Positions 45,913-56,751 of a stretch of 64,000 nucleotides of DNA are shown here, piece after piece. Under the pieces are notes generated by a model, which worked only from the letters and a program-made list of their open reading frames with translations, searched no databases and was not told the origin of the DNA. This DNA comes from Wallemia ichthyophaga EXF-994 (lineage: Eukaryota > Basidiomycota > Wallemiomycetes > Wallemiales > Wallemiaceae), in assembly GCF_000400465.1 (NCBI RefSeq), contig NW_008806296.1:50749-114748 (forward strand), given 5' to 3'. Position 1 is the first letter of the stretch; every line of letters begins with the position of its first letter. Position numbers and translations under genes: made by a program.

Positions 45913-46029
45913 GACGCCGTACAAAAAAGACTGAGTGTGATGATGCAATGCGAAGATATTTAGAAAAACACGAAAAATACCAAGATAATGCAAAGAGATG
46001 CTAAGAATAAGCGTAAAACTCAGTGAATA

Positions 46030-46680
46030 TTAGCAAACCAAGTAACTAAGAGCTTTTGAGGTATTTGAGTTAATATTGAACCAGCTGGACGCTAAGCATG
46101 AACCAGCAGTAGTGGGCTGACTGAATGCAATCTGGTTAGGAGATAGAGTGTAGCCGTAGACTTGATTCTGGGCTATTGAGTTTAGCAGTAAGAGACCTAA
46201 ACGTTGTCTTCTGTGTTTGTTGATTACGTGTATGCGGTGAATAGCAAATTTGACTTTTACAGGTGAGTGAATGTTGATGATAAGATTCGAGTGTGATGCT
46301 TGGGAGTGTAAGCTGTATGCAACATTCCAAGGAGAAGTAATTGCAGAAGCAATAATGTGATTATCGCGTAGAATCATGTAAGATGAAGATTTTACGAGAA
46401 TTGTAGTAGTTAGCGGAGGGGAGTTCAAAGACGCGTTTAACTGATCGTGAACCTGACTTAACGCGTAATATAGTTTCGAATTCAGCTTTATATTATTATA
46501 ATCAATCTTGAGTAGAGTGATATCACCCGATTGATGAATAATTTTGATTGATTTGTTTGGCTTAAGCTTCCAAGTCATACCGTGTACTAAGTTATTATGA
46601 AATAGGTCGTGTAACTTTGATTCCTTCAAATTACCACGCGTGTACTTGAATTGACATGTATTACAAGATATAATACTCAT
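46030..46680 (-). CDS. ECO1: Sister-chromatid cohesion N-acetyltransferase Eco1/Ctf7
   Basis: The single exon encodes 216 residues. The N-terminal C2H2 finger (C6, C9, H24, H28 in ISCNTCQFKYTRGN..HDLFH) is the Eco1 zinc finger. The C-terminal acetyltransferase part has AIHRIHVINKHRRQRLGLLL, where Eco1 has GISRIWV..RRRGIA. It also has YGYTLSPNQIAFSQPTTAGS, the diagnostic end of the family. Eco1 acetylates Smc3 during S phase to lock cohesin. The protein is shorter and more divergent in the middle than yeast Eco1 (281 residues), and the first part of the GNAT fold is hard to trace, but both end motifs are present. Confidence 0.9.
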   Translation of the reverse strand: MSIISCNTCQFKYTRGNLKESKLHDLFHNNLVHGMTWKLKPNKSIKIIHQSGDITLLKIDYNNIKLNSKLYYALSQVHDQLNASLNSPPLTTTILVKSSSYMILRDNHIIASAITSPWNVAYSLHSQASHSNLIINIHSPVKVKFAIHRIHVINKHRRQRLGLLLLNSIAQNQVYGYTLSPNQIAFSQPTTAGSCLASSWFNINSNTSKALSYLVC

Positions 46681-46787
46681 GTTTGATTGACCAAAGTTGA
46701 GATAAGATTGTTTATACCTGTGTACTTCTATGGTCTAATCAAATAACAAACCAATAAACTCCACTTACATCATCAAACTTCACAACG

Positions 46788-47046
46788 ATGACCGAGATGT
46801 CAGAGCAAGCCAAACTCGACCAATTTATATCACAAAAACCACAGCAAAAATACAAATTCGATGGAAAGCTGGAGAGTGATAACGTGTTAGTCTGTAGAAG
46901 TGATAACGATTGTATAGAATTGGAGATTAAACGGAATAATATGATTAATATGATGAATGTAAGTGGGTTGATTGATAGGCATAATAACATTTAACCAGCC
47001 AATAGAAATTAAACATGTTCTGTGTTCTACCTCAAGCCCCCACTGA
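46788..47046 (+). CDS. Small two-exon protein of unknown function (73 aa)
   Basis: Proposed exons are 46788-46958 and 46999-47046, split by a 40-nt intron with GTAAGT donor, a TTTAAC branch-like site and CAG acceptor. The frame reads MTEMSEQAKLDQFISQKPQQ, then KYKFDGKLESDNVLVCRSDN, then MINMMNPIEIKHVLCSTSS. No membrane span or signal is seen. I do not recognise a family. It sits between divergent ECO1 (107 bp upstream) and GIR2. Support for coding comes from the clean intron and the lack of a stop in the first 57 codons. It could still be an untranslated leader or a species-specific gene. Confidence 0.42.
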
Positions 47047-47115
47047 AACTGAAATTGAATGTACCAAACTCCCTTCAGATTAACGTTCAAACGATCAAGA
47101 TATTAAGTATAAATT

Positions 47116-47939
47116 ATGAGTGGGTGGTATTTGTACGACTAGAACTCAAGGTCTCTAAATGAATAAATAAATAGATGAATTAGTTAAGGAGGAAGTTGAA
47201 GTTGGTCGACTGTAATTGATTTTAACCATTAGACTAACTTTTGACCAAGGTACTTGAATCAATCTATGCAGATGAACTAACTGTTTTATCTGATAATAAA
47301 CTATCAATTAAATTAGACTCAGAGGAAGTTGAAGGTGAAGATACTATTTCAACTAATTTGTCAGTCAATTATACTCCAAAATATCCAGATGAATTGCCAG
47401 AGTTTGAAATTGATGTTTTGGAAGGTGATTTGGGTGATGAAGATGTTCAAAATTTGCACAATGACTTAGTTGATTTGGGTAATGAGAGCTTAGGGATGCC
47501 ATTAGTATTTACGTTATCTTCAACGCTTAAAGATAGTTTATCAGATCTACTTCTCAATAGATTAAAATCAAAGCAACAAGTTGAATCTGATAAGAAGCAA
47601 GCAGAGATTGAAGCCGAGTTGGAGAGAACAAGAGGTACTCAATTAACAATACAAAACTTTAATGAGTGGAGGATTAACTTTATAAAGGAAAGGAACGCCA
47701 AGCTAGAGGAGGCTGAGGAAGCCCAGCTTCAAAAGCTTAATAACAAAGATAGAGAGGAATTGAAGAGATGGAATACAAGGAAATCTGGTAAACAACTATT
47801 TGAGAAGGATACAACGCTAGCAAATAGCGATTCAAATCTCATAAACGTGAATGACAAAGTGGTTGATAAGAGGGAGTATCAAGGTGTTGAAGGAGATGAC
47901 GATGGTGAGCAACTCGTCCAGTTCAGTGATGGGGAATAG
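47116..47939 (+). CDS. GIR2: RWD-domain protein Gir2/RWDD1 (DFRP partner)
   Basis: Exons 47175-47200 and 47250-47939 are well supported. A four-base first exon (47116-47119, ATGA, donor GTGGGT) is my best guess and gives 239 residues starting MNELVKEEVEVLESIYADEL. The RWD domain (about 1-110) has the family start EVEVLESIYADELT, NYTPKYPDELPEFEI and the central LG..LGMPLVFTL. A coiled coil (about 125-185) has the Gir2-type QLTIQNFNEWRINFIKE. The tail is acidic. Gir2 binds Gcn1 and the GTPase Rbg2, damping Gcn2 activation on ribosomes. The exact first exon is uncertain, since the segment before 47175 has a stop in frame. Confidence 0.82.
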
Positions 47940-48049
47940 GCTAAATTATAAATATATATATCATTCATGGATCCATCGCCAATTATCTCCATTTATCTCG
48001 CTTTAAATCCTTGTACTTCCTTGTTTCCTAACCACCATCAAACAAACCC

Positions 48050-51000
48050 ATGACAGATCAGACAATACTAACGTCTGAAATAATAAAATCAAGAGATGAG
48101 CATGGAAGATTACTTATAAATCAATATTTATTATTATCAGAGTTGGGTAAAGGCCAGCACGGCCGTGTGAGGGAAGCGATTGATACGGAGACCAATGAGA
48201 GATTTGTGAGCGGATAGTCACCCACTAAAATTCCATCTAATACATCATCCCAGGCTGTTAAAATGGTTGATAGAGCTCCAAAGAAACGATTACTCGGCTC
48301 GAAATCACGTCCATCAACCGCTGAAAACCATCTCCGTAAGCCGACGGATAACAAAATATGCAAAGAGATTGCAATTCTCAAAAAATTGCACCACGAGAAT
48401 GTCGTGCAATTGAAGGAAATTATCGATGACGGTGGTTCAAAGACTATTTATATGATATTGGAGTTGATGAAAGGTGGTGAGATTCAGTGGAAGAATGAGC
48501 ATTCTCTGCCTACAATGACAGTTAATCAGGCAAGATCCACGCTCACTGATGTAATTCTCGGTTTAGAATATTTACACTACCAAGGTATAATCCACCGTGA
48601 TATTAAGCCTGCTAACTTATTATGGAATGATTCTAAGAAAGTTAAAATAAGTGATTTTGGTGTTAGTCACTTCAGTTACGCGTTATCTGCGCAGAGTCCT
48701 GATCAATCCCCTCTTTTTACTCTCAGTAGCACCACCAACAACTCCTCCACTCAACTAGACTCTTCTACTCCAAATAGCCCCACTTCCTCTGAGGAACCCC
48801 TCTTCACTGATCAAGATCTTGCTAAAACTGCTGGTAGCCCCGCTTTCTTCGCCCCTGAATTATGCTTTCAACGCTCTTCTCAATTCGATTCTAAACGTCC
48901 AAGAATTACCAACGCTATTGATGTTTGGGCTTTAGGAGTTACCCTATATTGTCTCCTCTTTGGTAAAGTTCCTTTCACTGCTGAAAACGAATTTGCTCTG
49001 TTCAACGTCATACCTGCCCAACCTGTCGAATACCCTCCTTATGCGGGCGCTGATCAACTGTCTTTGAAAGATTCTGAGGAAGGCAAACAATTGCGCGATC
49101 TACTTAACAAACTTTTTGAAAAGGATCCCACAAAGCGCATAAAACTGGCTCAAGTGAAGGTGAGTTGTGATTTTCTCATTAAATCCACTTTCTAACTTTC
49201 AATATAGTCACACCCATGGATTTTGAGAGGTATACATGAACCTTCTGAATGGCTCAAACACACCGATGTCAACGCATCCCCCGCTGTTCAAGTTACAAAT
49301 GAAGAGGTTGAGTCTGCACTTAATTTCAGAACGCGATTGAAGAGGGGTTGGAGGCATATAGCAAATGCTTTCAACGCTGCTACTGGTGCAACTGGTGTAC
49401 CTCGACGTGGTTCTGTCAACTCAAACAACTACAATCCATATCAGTACCACTCACAGTCAGATTTGGATGAGCACAATGACGACAATAACCCCTACGCACC
49501 GACATCAGCCGTTAAGCAATTTTACAATGCTGATTTATCTCCAGCAACAAACCAACAAACTCTTAAACAACGCAGGTTATCTTCTTTGGACAGTAGTAGT
49601 AATAGCAACAACGCAGCACCCAATCTTCAACCACCGACCCACCTCTCACGCGCGGCATCCTTGTCTTCGCAGTCGAGTAGAGCTCACAAGTCAGATCCCT
49701 CATCACGCAGACAATCGATGAACCATCTCCAGTTGAATGCCGCACAATCTCCGCGCTCGTCTTTATCTAATGAGATTGGTACATCATCGCCCAACGTAAC
49801 GCAACCACCCCAATTCACCCAGGTCACGGCCCCGACACCAATACCGATGATGCGCGGTAACTCGGACACGGTCACACTCAGCAACAGCAGCAGCACGGGA
49901 GATTTTGACGAGCAGCCCACGGTCAGTCGCAGCTCAGCGGCGTCTCCTGCAGCGTCGACGGGCAAGCGCGGCACCCTGCGAGGATTCCTCAAAGGATTGA
50001 CGCTCGGCAACCGTAAGACATCCGTATCCTCAAATACCTCAGCCCCTACTCGCTTTGCCTCATTCAGTGACCACCACACGGAGCGGGAAAAGAGGGAAAA
50101 GGAGATTAGGCAAAAGCAGCAGGGAGAGAGGGAGATGCACAAAGCTAGTATTTCGTCACTCTCACCCACCTCTCAACAACAAACTCCGGCGATCTTGCAC
50201 GCTGCCCCGCCTTCGCCTCACTCGCCGGTGGCAGAGAGTTTGTACGACGACGATGTCGATATCGATGTGCAGCTGTCTGGACACTCAGACAGCAGCGATG
50301 AGGAGGAAGATAGTGATCAACTGCTGGCTCTCGCGCACTCCCACTCCCATTCATCTCACCTGCGTTCATCTATTGCAATGGGTGATGAAGAAGAGAGCGA
50401 CGACGGCGCAGAGAGCAGCGACGCGAGCGAACTGAACCAGCCGACACAGTACTGGAGCAATAGGGGCGACGGATGGCGGCATGTCGGTATAGATGGTGTG
50501 TATGATCTCAACGAGACAGGTGATAGAGACAGGGAAGATAAGGAGGCAGTGATGGGGCTGAATAGCGCTGTTAGTGGCGATGATGCTACTAGTACAAGCA
50601 CCAGCACACCCACACCTAATGTGCACTCGGAGCACACGTACTCTGAGCACTCAAATCACTCGGGGCACTCTGAGCACTCTAAGCAAGACTCCACCCCGCT
50701 CGCTCATAATAATAGCACTGCCAATGAGTCCATGACCGATACCGCCTCACTGGTTACCTTTAAAATGAAAAGGCCGCGCGAAGAGCAGACGCGAGCACAG
50801 GAAGAGCAGCAATTACAAGAAGGGCATTTACACGTAAATACATTGCAACCTTACCCTTCTCACCCTTCTCACCCCTCTTACTATGCACACCATGCTCACC
50901 ACGAATATGACAGTAATAGCAGCAGTAGCAGCCAATCGAGCGAGTCAGAAGAAGGCGACACACTCGAAATCACACCACGCCGATCACGCAACTCGTCATT

Positions 51001-51148
51001 CGCTATCACTTCCCGCTCTCCATCCATGTCGCTCAGTCCTACAAAACTGGGCCAGGCGGCCATATTGACTGCCCCACCCGCTCCAACTGCTGCACCTGCT
51101 CCACCACCACCAACACATGGCGACGCAAGTGAGAGAGTAGATGAATAG
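48050..51148 (+). CDS. CaMKK/Ssp1/Sak1-type protein kinase, probable upstream kinase of AMPK
   Basis: Exons 48050-48205, 48254-49159 and 49208-51148 join to 1000 residues. The kinase domain (about 25-365) starts LLSELGKGQHGRVREA, has AVKMV, a basic insertion after it (KKRLLGSKSR), IHRDIKPANLL, DFGVSH, and the activation-segment motif AGSPAFFAPEL. The last is characteristic of CaMKK, Sak1/Tos3/Elm1 and Ssp1. A Ser/Thr-rich insertion interrupts the activation loop. DVWALGVTLYCLLFGKVPF and KSHPWIL close the domain across the last intron. The 640-residue tail is disordered and Ser/His/Pro-rich. Such kinases phosphorylate the T-loop of Snf1/AMPK on low glucose or stress. Confidence 0.88.
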
Positions 51149-51438
51149 TGATTTATTATAGATATTAAATTCACCATAGATTACATCCTCACAAGGCACA
51201 CATTATATACCATCAATTATTCACTCAGACAAAGCATTCATATACACACCAAATCACACCTTCATTATTTGCATATGGAACTACAACAATCAGCTTCTCA
51301 AACCCCATTACACCTTACTTTTTTGTAGCTTTTGCGATTATACATAGCACATATGAGAAAAAAAAAACATCATTTCATGCATAAATGAAACACATTGAAT
51401 GAAGTAAAACGACTTTTAAACGACTTTAAAGAGCCAAT
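51149..51438. other. 290-bp convergent 3' region between the CaMKK-like gene and RPL4
   Basis: Both genes end here. I see A/T-rich sequence with an A9 run at 51359-51367 and no gene. Confidence 0.5.
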
Positions 51439-52554
51439 TTATGGAGCAAGCAAAGTCTCCAAGAATTCCTTACTAGCTTGACCTGAAGGAGCGCTCTTCT
51501 TAACGTTAGACTTTCTGTTCTTCTCAGACTTGAGAATTTCTTGACGACGCAATGATTGAGCGTATGGGTTAAGTCTGTAAAGAACGTTCTTGTTACGGAG
51601 AGGGTTCTTCTTTTGGGTGAATGGACGCTTAGCCTCCTTTGGTCCCTTTGGTCTAAGGACTGATTGGATTTCATCAGAGTTGATAACACGAGTAATGTCA
51701 GCATTAGCAATCTTAGCGTGTGGGAGGGTGTAGCCAAGCTTTTGAGAAGATGGCTTGTCGAAGGTACCGAAGATTTCATCCAACAATTTGAAAGCACCCT
51801 CAGTCCAGATGATGAATCTACCAATGTGACCACCAGGAGCCAATTGAAGAAGGTTAAGACGACGAACGTTGCAAAGTTCAACACCTGGAAGGTTACGGAA
51901 AGCCTTGCTAAGACCCTTGTCTTCATCGTAGACGACAAGAGGACCTCTACGTTGACGGTAGCGACGGTTACGGTATTTACCCTTACCGGCACGCTTACCA
52001 CGTGAGTTGGAAACCTTGACAACATCGTCGTAAGCATCAACAGACTTGAGCAAGTCAATAGCTTGCTTGGTCTTCTGGATAGACTCGACTGAAGATGGAA
52101 CAACCAATGGAACTTCTTCAAGCTGGTCAACTCTGTGTCCACGTGCCAAAACCAATGAAGGAAGTGAAGATCCGGCCAAAGCGGAAACAACAGCGAAACG
52201 GCGTTGGTTTTGGTTTACCTTGACGTGCCACTTTCTCCAAACACGAGTTGGAGCGAACATGCGACCGCTACGACACATGTTACCGAAGGCGGCTTGACCA
52301 GAACGGTGAGTACCACCACCACCAACACGTGGAATACGGGCAACAGCACGACCAGTACCCCAAGACTCAGCAGAGGTTTGGTGACCAGCTTGTGGGCTGA
52401 CTGCGTATGGTTGACGCTTGTTCTTAGCAATTGACTTGTGAACAGCGGCGACAACATCCAAACGGATTGGTGCAGTCAAAACAGCTGGAAGTGGTACTGA
52501 TGATGAAGAGGCTTCACCACCGTGGACATTGACGGTTGGACGAGCAGCTGACAT
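51439..52554 (-). CDS. RPL4: Large ribosomal subunit protein uL4
   Basis: The 371-residue intronless gene matches eukaryotic uL4 throughout: RPTVNVHG at the start, [58 protein letters not shown], and the extended C-terminal [19 protein letters not shown]. The central loop [10 protein letters not shown] lines the peptide exit tunnel. Being cytosolic and highly expressed, it uses a restricted codon set (many GGT, GTC, AAG), unlike its neighbours. Lack of introns is notable in this intron-rich window. Confidence 0.97.
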   Translation of the reverse strand: MSAARPTVNVHGGEASSSSVPLPAVLTAPIRLDVVAAVHKSIAKNKRQPYAVSPQAGHQTSAESWGTGRAVARIPRVGGGGTHRSGQAAFGNMCRSGRMFAPTRVWRKWHVKVNQNQRRFAVVSALAGSSLPSLVLARGHRVDQLEEVPLVVPSSVESIQKTKQAIDLLKSVDAYDDVVKVSNSRGKRAGKGKYRNRRYRQRRGPLVVYDEDKGLSKAFRNLPGVELCNVRRLNLLQLAPGGHIGRFIIWTEGAFKLLDEIFGTFDKPSSQKLGYTLPHAKIANADITRVINSDEIQSVLRPKGPKEAKRPFTQKKNPLRNKNVLYRLNPYAQSLRRQEILKSEKNRKSNVKKSAPSGQASKEFLETLLAP

Positions 52555-52702
52555 TTCTTGAAGTTGAGCTCTTGTAAGTCGTTGAAGAAGGTGATTCGCT
52601 GATAATTTTTTTATGAGGCGTCACAGGCGAAAACTAAAATTTGTGATTTTGAGCCAATTTAAAGGCCAGATGTGTAAGTATTATGCGCTGTATTTGAATC
52701 TT

Positions 52703-53796
52703 CTATTCTACAATACCACTTTCTATTTCCATTTGGTATATCCTTTCGATCAGCCAAAATACTGAGAAGAAGGCTACTTTGTGTAGATTGATACTCCGCG
52801 GTCTCAACGCATGTCAGCTTAACCCCTACAAATACAAACTCATACTCACCCCGAATTCCCGTGCAATGTCGCACCTTTTTAAATCCTATCTGCTTGATCA
52901 AAATTTTCTCGAACTGAGAAGGGTCTATTTCAAGTCTATCAAAAGTTTCCTTGAGTTGCTAATGGCTTGTGAGATATGACTCTTTTCATTTCATTATCAA
53001 CCCACACGCATGTCGCTCACTGCGTTCTGATACGACTTGAAAAGTTGAGCTTCTAGCACGAGTACTCCTCCATCGCTCAACATTTTATGCGCGTTATTGA
53101 AAAATTCCAAGAGCTGCTCATCACCCCCGTTCAAGTGTATCCACTTTGTGAGCGATAGTGCGAGAATGACGTTATATGACCCATCCTCAACCTCCATTCG
53201 CGTAACATCTGCATGTTTGAACTCAACATTACGCGGGAAACCTTTCATTGATTCTGGAAAAGGCACAAAGCCAAAGATGCTTGGCCTGTTTGTATTTGGT
53301 TTAGGTAGTGTGATGCACACGTGACTTCACCTACATTGATACTGGGAAGTAGTTAGGCTGGACGGTCGCTGGCTCATCTACGCGCTTCCGCTTTCCCTTT
53401 TCCTCCTCCACAGGCTTAGTCGTCGACCAAATCAGTTTGAGTTGTTTTACTGCTTTGTTGATCAAAGACGCGTCGATATCGATTCCGTGTATGACTTCAG
53501 GGGAATATCTTTGGGCTTATCGTGTGGTGTTAGCTTGTTGGCTATGTTCGCAGCGTCACCACGCCAAACACACCAATTTCAATCGCAATCTTTCCTTCGT
53601 TGCAACCAATATCAAGTATCCTCTTTCCTCGCAGCGAATGGCAGAAATCTTCGCCCAGAGCATCCAATCTGCTATCAATACCGTTCACGTTGCTCTGTCT
53701 CTTCGAGTAGTAATCTAATTTATATTTTGTAAGCAGGTGAATATGCTACAATGAATGGCTGGCACTTTTATAATTGCCGTGGATTGGCGCGCTCAT
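52703..53796 (-). CDS. Bin3/MePCE-type RNA 5'-phosphate methyltransferase
   Basis: Six exons (53766-53796, 53574-53714, 53335-53515, 53006-53285, 52850-52958, 52703-52761) join in phase to 266 residues starting MSAPIHGNYKNYYSKRQ. Diagnostic motifs: GNYKNYYSKR (family GNYxxYYxxR), RLDAL, SAM-binding LDIGCNEG (44-51), HGIDIDASLI, YFPVSM, VILALSLTKWIHLNGGDEQL, LVLEAQLFKSYQNA, and IGFKKV near the end. The family methylates the gamma-phosphate of RNA 5' ends: 7SK in animals. The fission yeast member Bmc1 associates with telomerase RNA and U6. The intron-1 donor is an unusual GTGCCA. The start codon is 19 bp from that of PRP3. Confidence 0.88.
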
Positions 53797-53815
53797 CTCT
53801 TAAACTTGGACGTTG
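53797..53815. promoter_or_regulatory. 19-bp spacer between divergent Bin3-type and PRP3 start codons
   Basis: The two ATGs (minus 53796, plus 53816) face away from each other with 19 bp between. Both transcripts must start within or extremely near this spacer, or inside the partner's coding region. Confidence 0.6.
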
Positions 53816-55675
53816 ATGTCGTCGAGCAAGAGAGCACTTGATGGGACGCAGGGGACGGAGGAAGGTTCCTCTAAGCGCTTACGCAGGTGAGTTCGTGTCC
53901 TCTGTGGAGCCATCTGTAACATATGCGGCAGCAACGACAGCAGCGAATCAAGTATTCCGGCAAGCTTATCACAACCACAATCAGTACAGGACAAACTAGC
54001 GGAAGCTAAGGCAAGAGTGGCAAAGCTCACAGCGAGTTGGTCACAGCCAAACCAATCAAAAGCTCCTTCCGCTCCGTCTGCTCCGCCTCAAACACCAGAT
54101 CTCAGCACTTCCATCGCAAAGAGCAGAGCAGAAATTGCACGCAAGACGCATGAAATGAAGCAGCGCACTCAATCGCGCATAAATCCTCATCTTGAAGCCA
54201 ATCGCACCGATACCAAAGCACCCGGAAGTGGTTTAGGCACTACAAGCCATCCTCTATTGGCCAACGCCTCCTCACCAGCGTCCCCAGCGTCGACTAAACC
54301 TGCTGCGCCCAAATTCACGTCTGTAAAGGTGCGTCATCGACGTGATATGAGCGGTGCTAACATTGCACAGGCAAATAAAGGCGCAGCTCCAGCCGCTTCA
54401 GCTAACCCTTACCTTCAAGCAGGAGATGCTAACGAAGTTCCTGCTAAACGCAAACGTCAAATGGTCTTCTCTAGGCCTGGAAAGTATATAGCTCAAGCTG
54501 ATGCGGTACGCAATGAAGTCAGTCCAGTCGAAATCACATGGTCTCTTCTCACAATCATCTACAGGCCAAACTAGAAGAATTAAAGCGTAAAATTGATGAG
54601 AATGCCAGGAAAGCTGGTATCACTGGTGAATCTGAAGCTGCATCTGAGCGTGCTTTGAAGGTGAGCATGCTTTCATATGCTTATTTTTTCTAACGATGCA
54701 CTTCAGAGACCACCTCCGCCTGCTGTTGAGTGGTGGGATCAACCATTGTTAAACAACCCTGAATCATATCCTGATGATGTCCACAATGACTCAAAAATTC
54801 ACTCAGATGACAGTCTCATCACTCTTTACGTTCAGCATCCTATTCCTATACCTGCTCCTCACGACAGATCCAAGTTCGCCGCTCTCGATATGAAGTTGAC
54901 AAAGAAGGAAATGAAGAAGATGCGCAAACAGAGACGACAAGGGGAGTTGAGTGATAAGAGAGATAGAATTAAGATGGGACTGCTTCCTCCAGACCCTCCG
55001 AAGGGTGAGTTACTGATTTTTTGCTGAAGCACTGCTAATTTTACCACTATAGTCAAACTATCAAATCTCATGCGCGTCTTGGCAAGTGACGCCATCCAGG
55101 ATCCTACAAAGGTAGAGGCTAAAGTGCGCAAAGATATGCACAAGCGCAAGGCTGAGCATGAGCGTGCAAATGAGGAGAATAAGTTGACGAGAGAGGAGAG
55201 GCACGAGAAAGACGACAGTAAGAGAGCGGAAAATGAGAAAACGAGGGGTACACGTGCAGCAGTCTTTAAGGTGAGATATATGAATAACCCATCGCATCAA
55301 TTTAAGGTACGCAAAAATGCTCAGCAACATGGCCTGTCGGGATGCTGGTTGCAAAATGACAAGTTTCACTTTATATACATTGAAGGAGGAGAGAAGAGCG
55401 TAAGAGCGTACAAAAGATTGATGACAGTGCGCATCGACTGGACGGAAGAGCCCAGAGGCGGTACCGATAACCAGGACGACCAAGGGGAGATTCAACAGCA
55501 GCAATCGCTGGCTGATAACTACTGTCGCCTTATTTGGGAGGGACCAGCGCGCGATAGACTGTTCAACCGCTTTTTGACTAAGGAAATGCAGAGTGACAGG
55601 GAGGCAAAGGAGTTTCTGGGCGAGTCGCTTGCAAACTACTGGGATACAGCCAAAGTGCACACTTTGGAAGAGTGA
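53816..55675 (+). CDS. PRP3: U4/U6 small nuclear ribonucleoprotein Prp3
   Basis: Exons 53816-53886, 53941-54517, 54565-54660, 54707-55004 and 55053-55675 give 554 residues. The N-terminal half is disordered, with SRINPHL, KYIAQADAVRNEAKLEELKR (about 200-220) and PPPPAVEWWDQPLL (about 255). The PRP3 core has TLYVQHPIPIPAP, LTKKEMKKMRKQRR, GLLPPDPPKVKLSNLMRVLA and SDAIQDPTKVEAKVRKDM. The C-terminal ferredoxin-like domain reads GCWLQNDKFHFIYIEGGEKS and WEGPARDRLFNRF. Prp3 binds the U6 3' end and the U4/U6 stem. Intron 2 has donor GTCAGT; the others are standard. Confidence 0.96.
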
Positions 55676-56007
55676 TTACAATGATTGGACCAGGCATCTA
55701 CCAAGCAATGCATTGCCTTATTTATTAAGCTTCGGAGTGTCGCGTGAGGTGTGCTCGTCTGACCTCATCCGTAGGAGCTAGATTGCATCAGATAGGATAT
55801 TTTCATGTGGCAACACGCTTTAAAGTGAAGCAGTTGGAGTACTAATTAGTACATAGCAGCCAAAGCTCAAATACTGATGGCATTTAGATTATGAGGTCAC
55901 TTATGCAGGGGAAGCTGACAGCCTTATAAGAGATCCAATCATATTTTACAATTCTCTCTACCAAACATTCATCAAACAAATTAAAGTGAGAATTGTAGTA
56001 TTCATCG
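55676..56007. promoter_or_regulatory. Upstream region of the metallothionein gene
   Basis: A TATA-like ttataag lies at about 55924-55930, some 80 bp before the ATG at 56008, followed by a pyrimidine-rich stretch typical of a strong fungal start region. I could not identify a sure copper-response element. Confidence 0.4.
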
Positions 56008-56229
56008 ATGCAGCAGACTAACGACAAACCCTCAGCAATGCAATACACTCAAGTTCTCGTAAACAACGGTTGCTCATGTAGCTGTGAGGATTAATTTTGA
56101 AATGGAGATAAGCACTAACACTTGTTACAGGTGGTGATCAATGCCAATGTAAGGAGCTGAAATAGCAGCGCAAGCTTACCGCCTAACTCACAAACTCCAG
56201 GTGGCCAATCTTGCACTTGTAGCAAGTAA
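56008..56229 (+). CDS. Metallothionein, 40 aa, seven cysteines, three exons
   Basis: Exons 56008-56083, 56131-56148 and 56201-56229 are split by introns of 47 and 52 nt. Both introns have canonical GT-AG ends and CTAAC branch sites. Both interrupt a cysteine codon after its first base, so splicing restores TGT each time. The joined protein ends NNGCSCSCGDQCQC, then GQSCTCSK, with cysteines at 22, 24, 26, 30, 32, 36 and 38 in C-x-C pairs, no aromatic residue in the Cys part and a lysine end. This is the layout of small fungal copper metallothioneins such as those of Neurospora and Agaricus, which buffer Cu(I) in the cytosol. A start at the internal Met11 would give 30 residues. Confidence 0.8.
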
Positions 56230-56409
56230 AGTTCAAGTAGCACACAGCACTTAGCACGGTCTTGATGACGACGCATCCTAGACCGACATGAAGACTGTCT
56301 GTAATATAATGTATGCTTTTATATTCTTACCTTTTTGCGTGTATGTGATGTATTTATGTCTTCTTGGTGTCTTCTGTGCACTGTCTCTTTCCGTCTTGAC
56401 TACCACCAA

Positions 56410-56751
56410 ATGCCTAGCCACTACAATACCCACGCAAGAAGAAGGCGGAACGCGTTGTGGCGCAAGAACATTATCACCGCCATTCTCTCTCTCATACTAG
56501 GATTTGTCTTGTTCAAAGTGCTCCAAGCTCGTATGAGCGATACGAGACCGCGAGTCACGCATGCGGACAGGTAAGCATGTTTCCTGCACCCACAACACCA
56601 CACTCATACACTCCACTACAGATACTCAAAAGAATACAAATACAGACCAGCGGCTAGCCCAATCGTCACCGAAGTCCTCGATGACGGTACTATCAGACTC
56701 CGTGGCGCAAACCACCACGACACGCATGCCGTGTGGAGAGATGAATTGTAA
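56410..56751 (+). CDS. Small single-span membrane protein of unknown function (96 aa)
   Basis: Exons 56410-56570 and 56622-56751 are joined over a 51-nt intron. A basic head (HARRRRNALWRKN) precedes one hydrophobic helix (IITAILSLILGFVLFKVLQ, about 21-39). The tail then has YSKEYKYRPAASPIVTEVLD and GTIRLRGA. Basic residues before the span suggest the N-terminus in the cytosol or matrix. I think the KYRPAASPIVTE..DGTIRLRGA pattern may recur in other fungi, but I cannot name a family. The intron and the reading frame across it make it a credible gene. Confidence 0.6.

Noticed and set aside
51359-51420. A-run and repeats suggesting a transposon remnant between the CaMKK-like gene and RPL4
   Set aside because: Only a simple A-rich stretch. 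There are no terminal repeats, target-site duplication or coding remains. No mobile element was found anywhere in the window.
56288-56500. 70-aa hydrophobic frame upstream of the small membrane protein
   Set aside because: It overlaps the supported two-exon gene in another frame and most likely lies in its leader.
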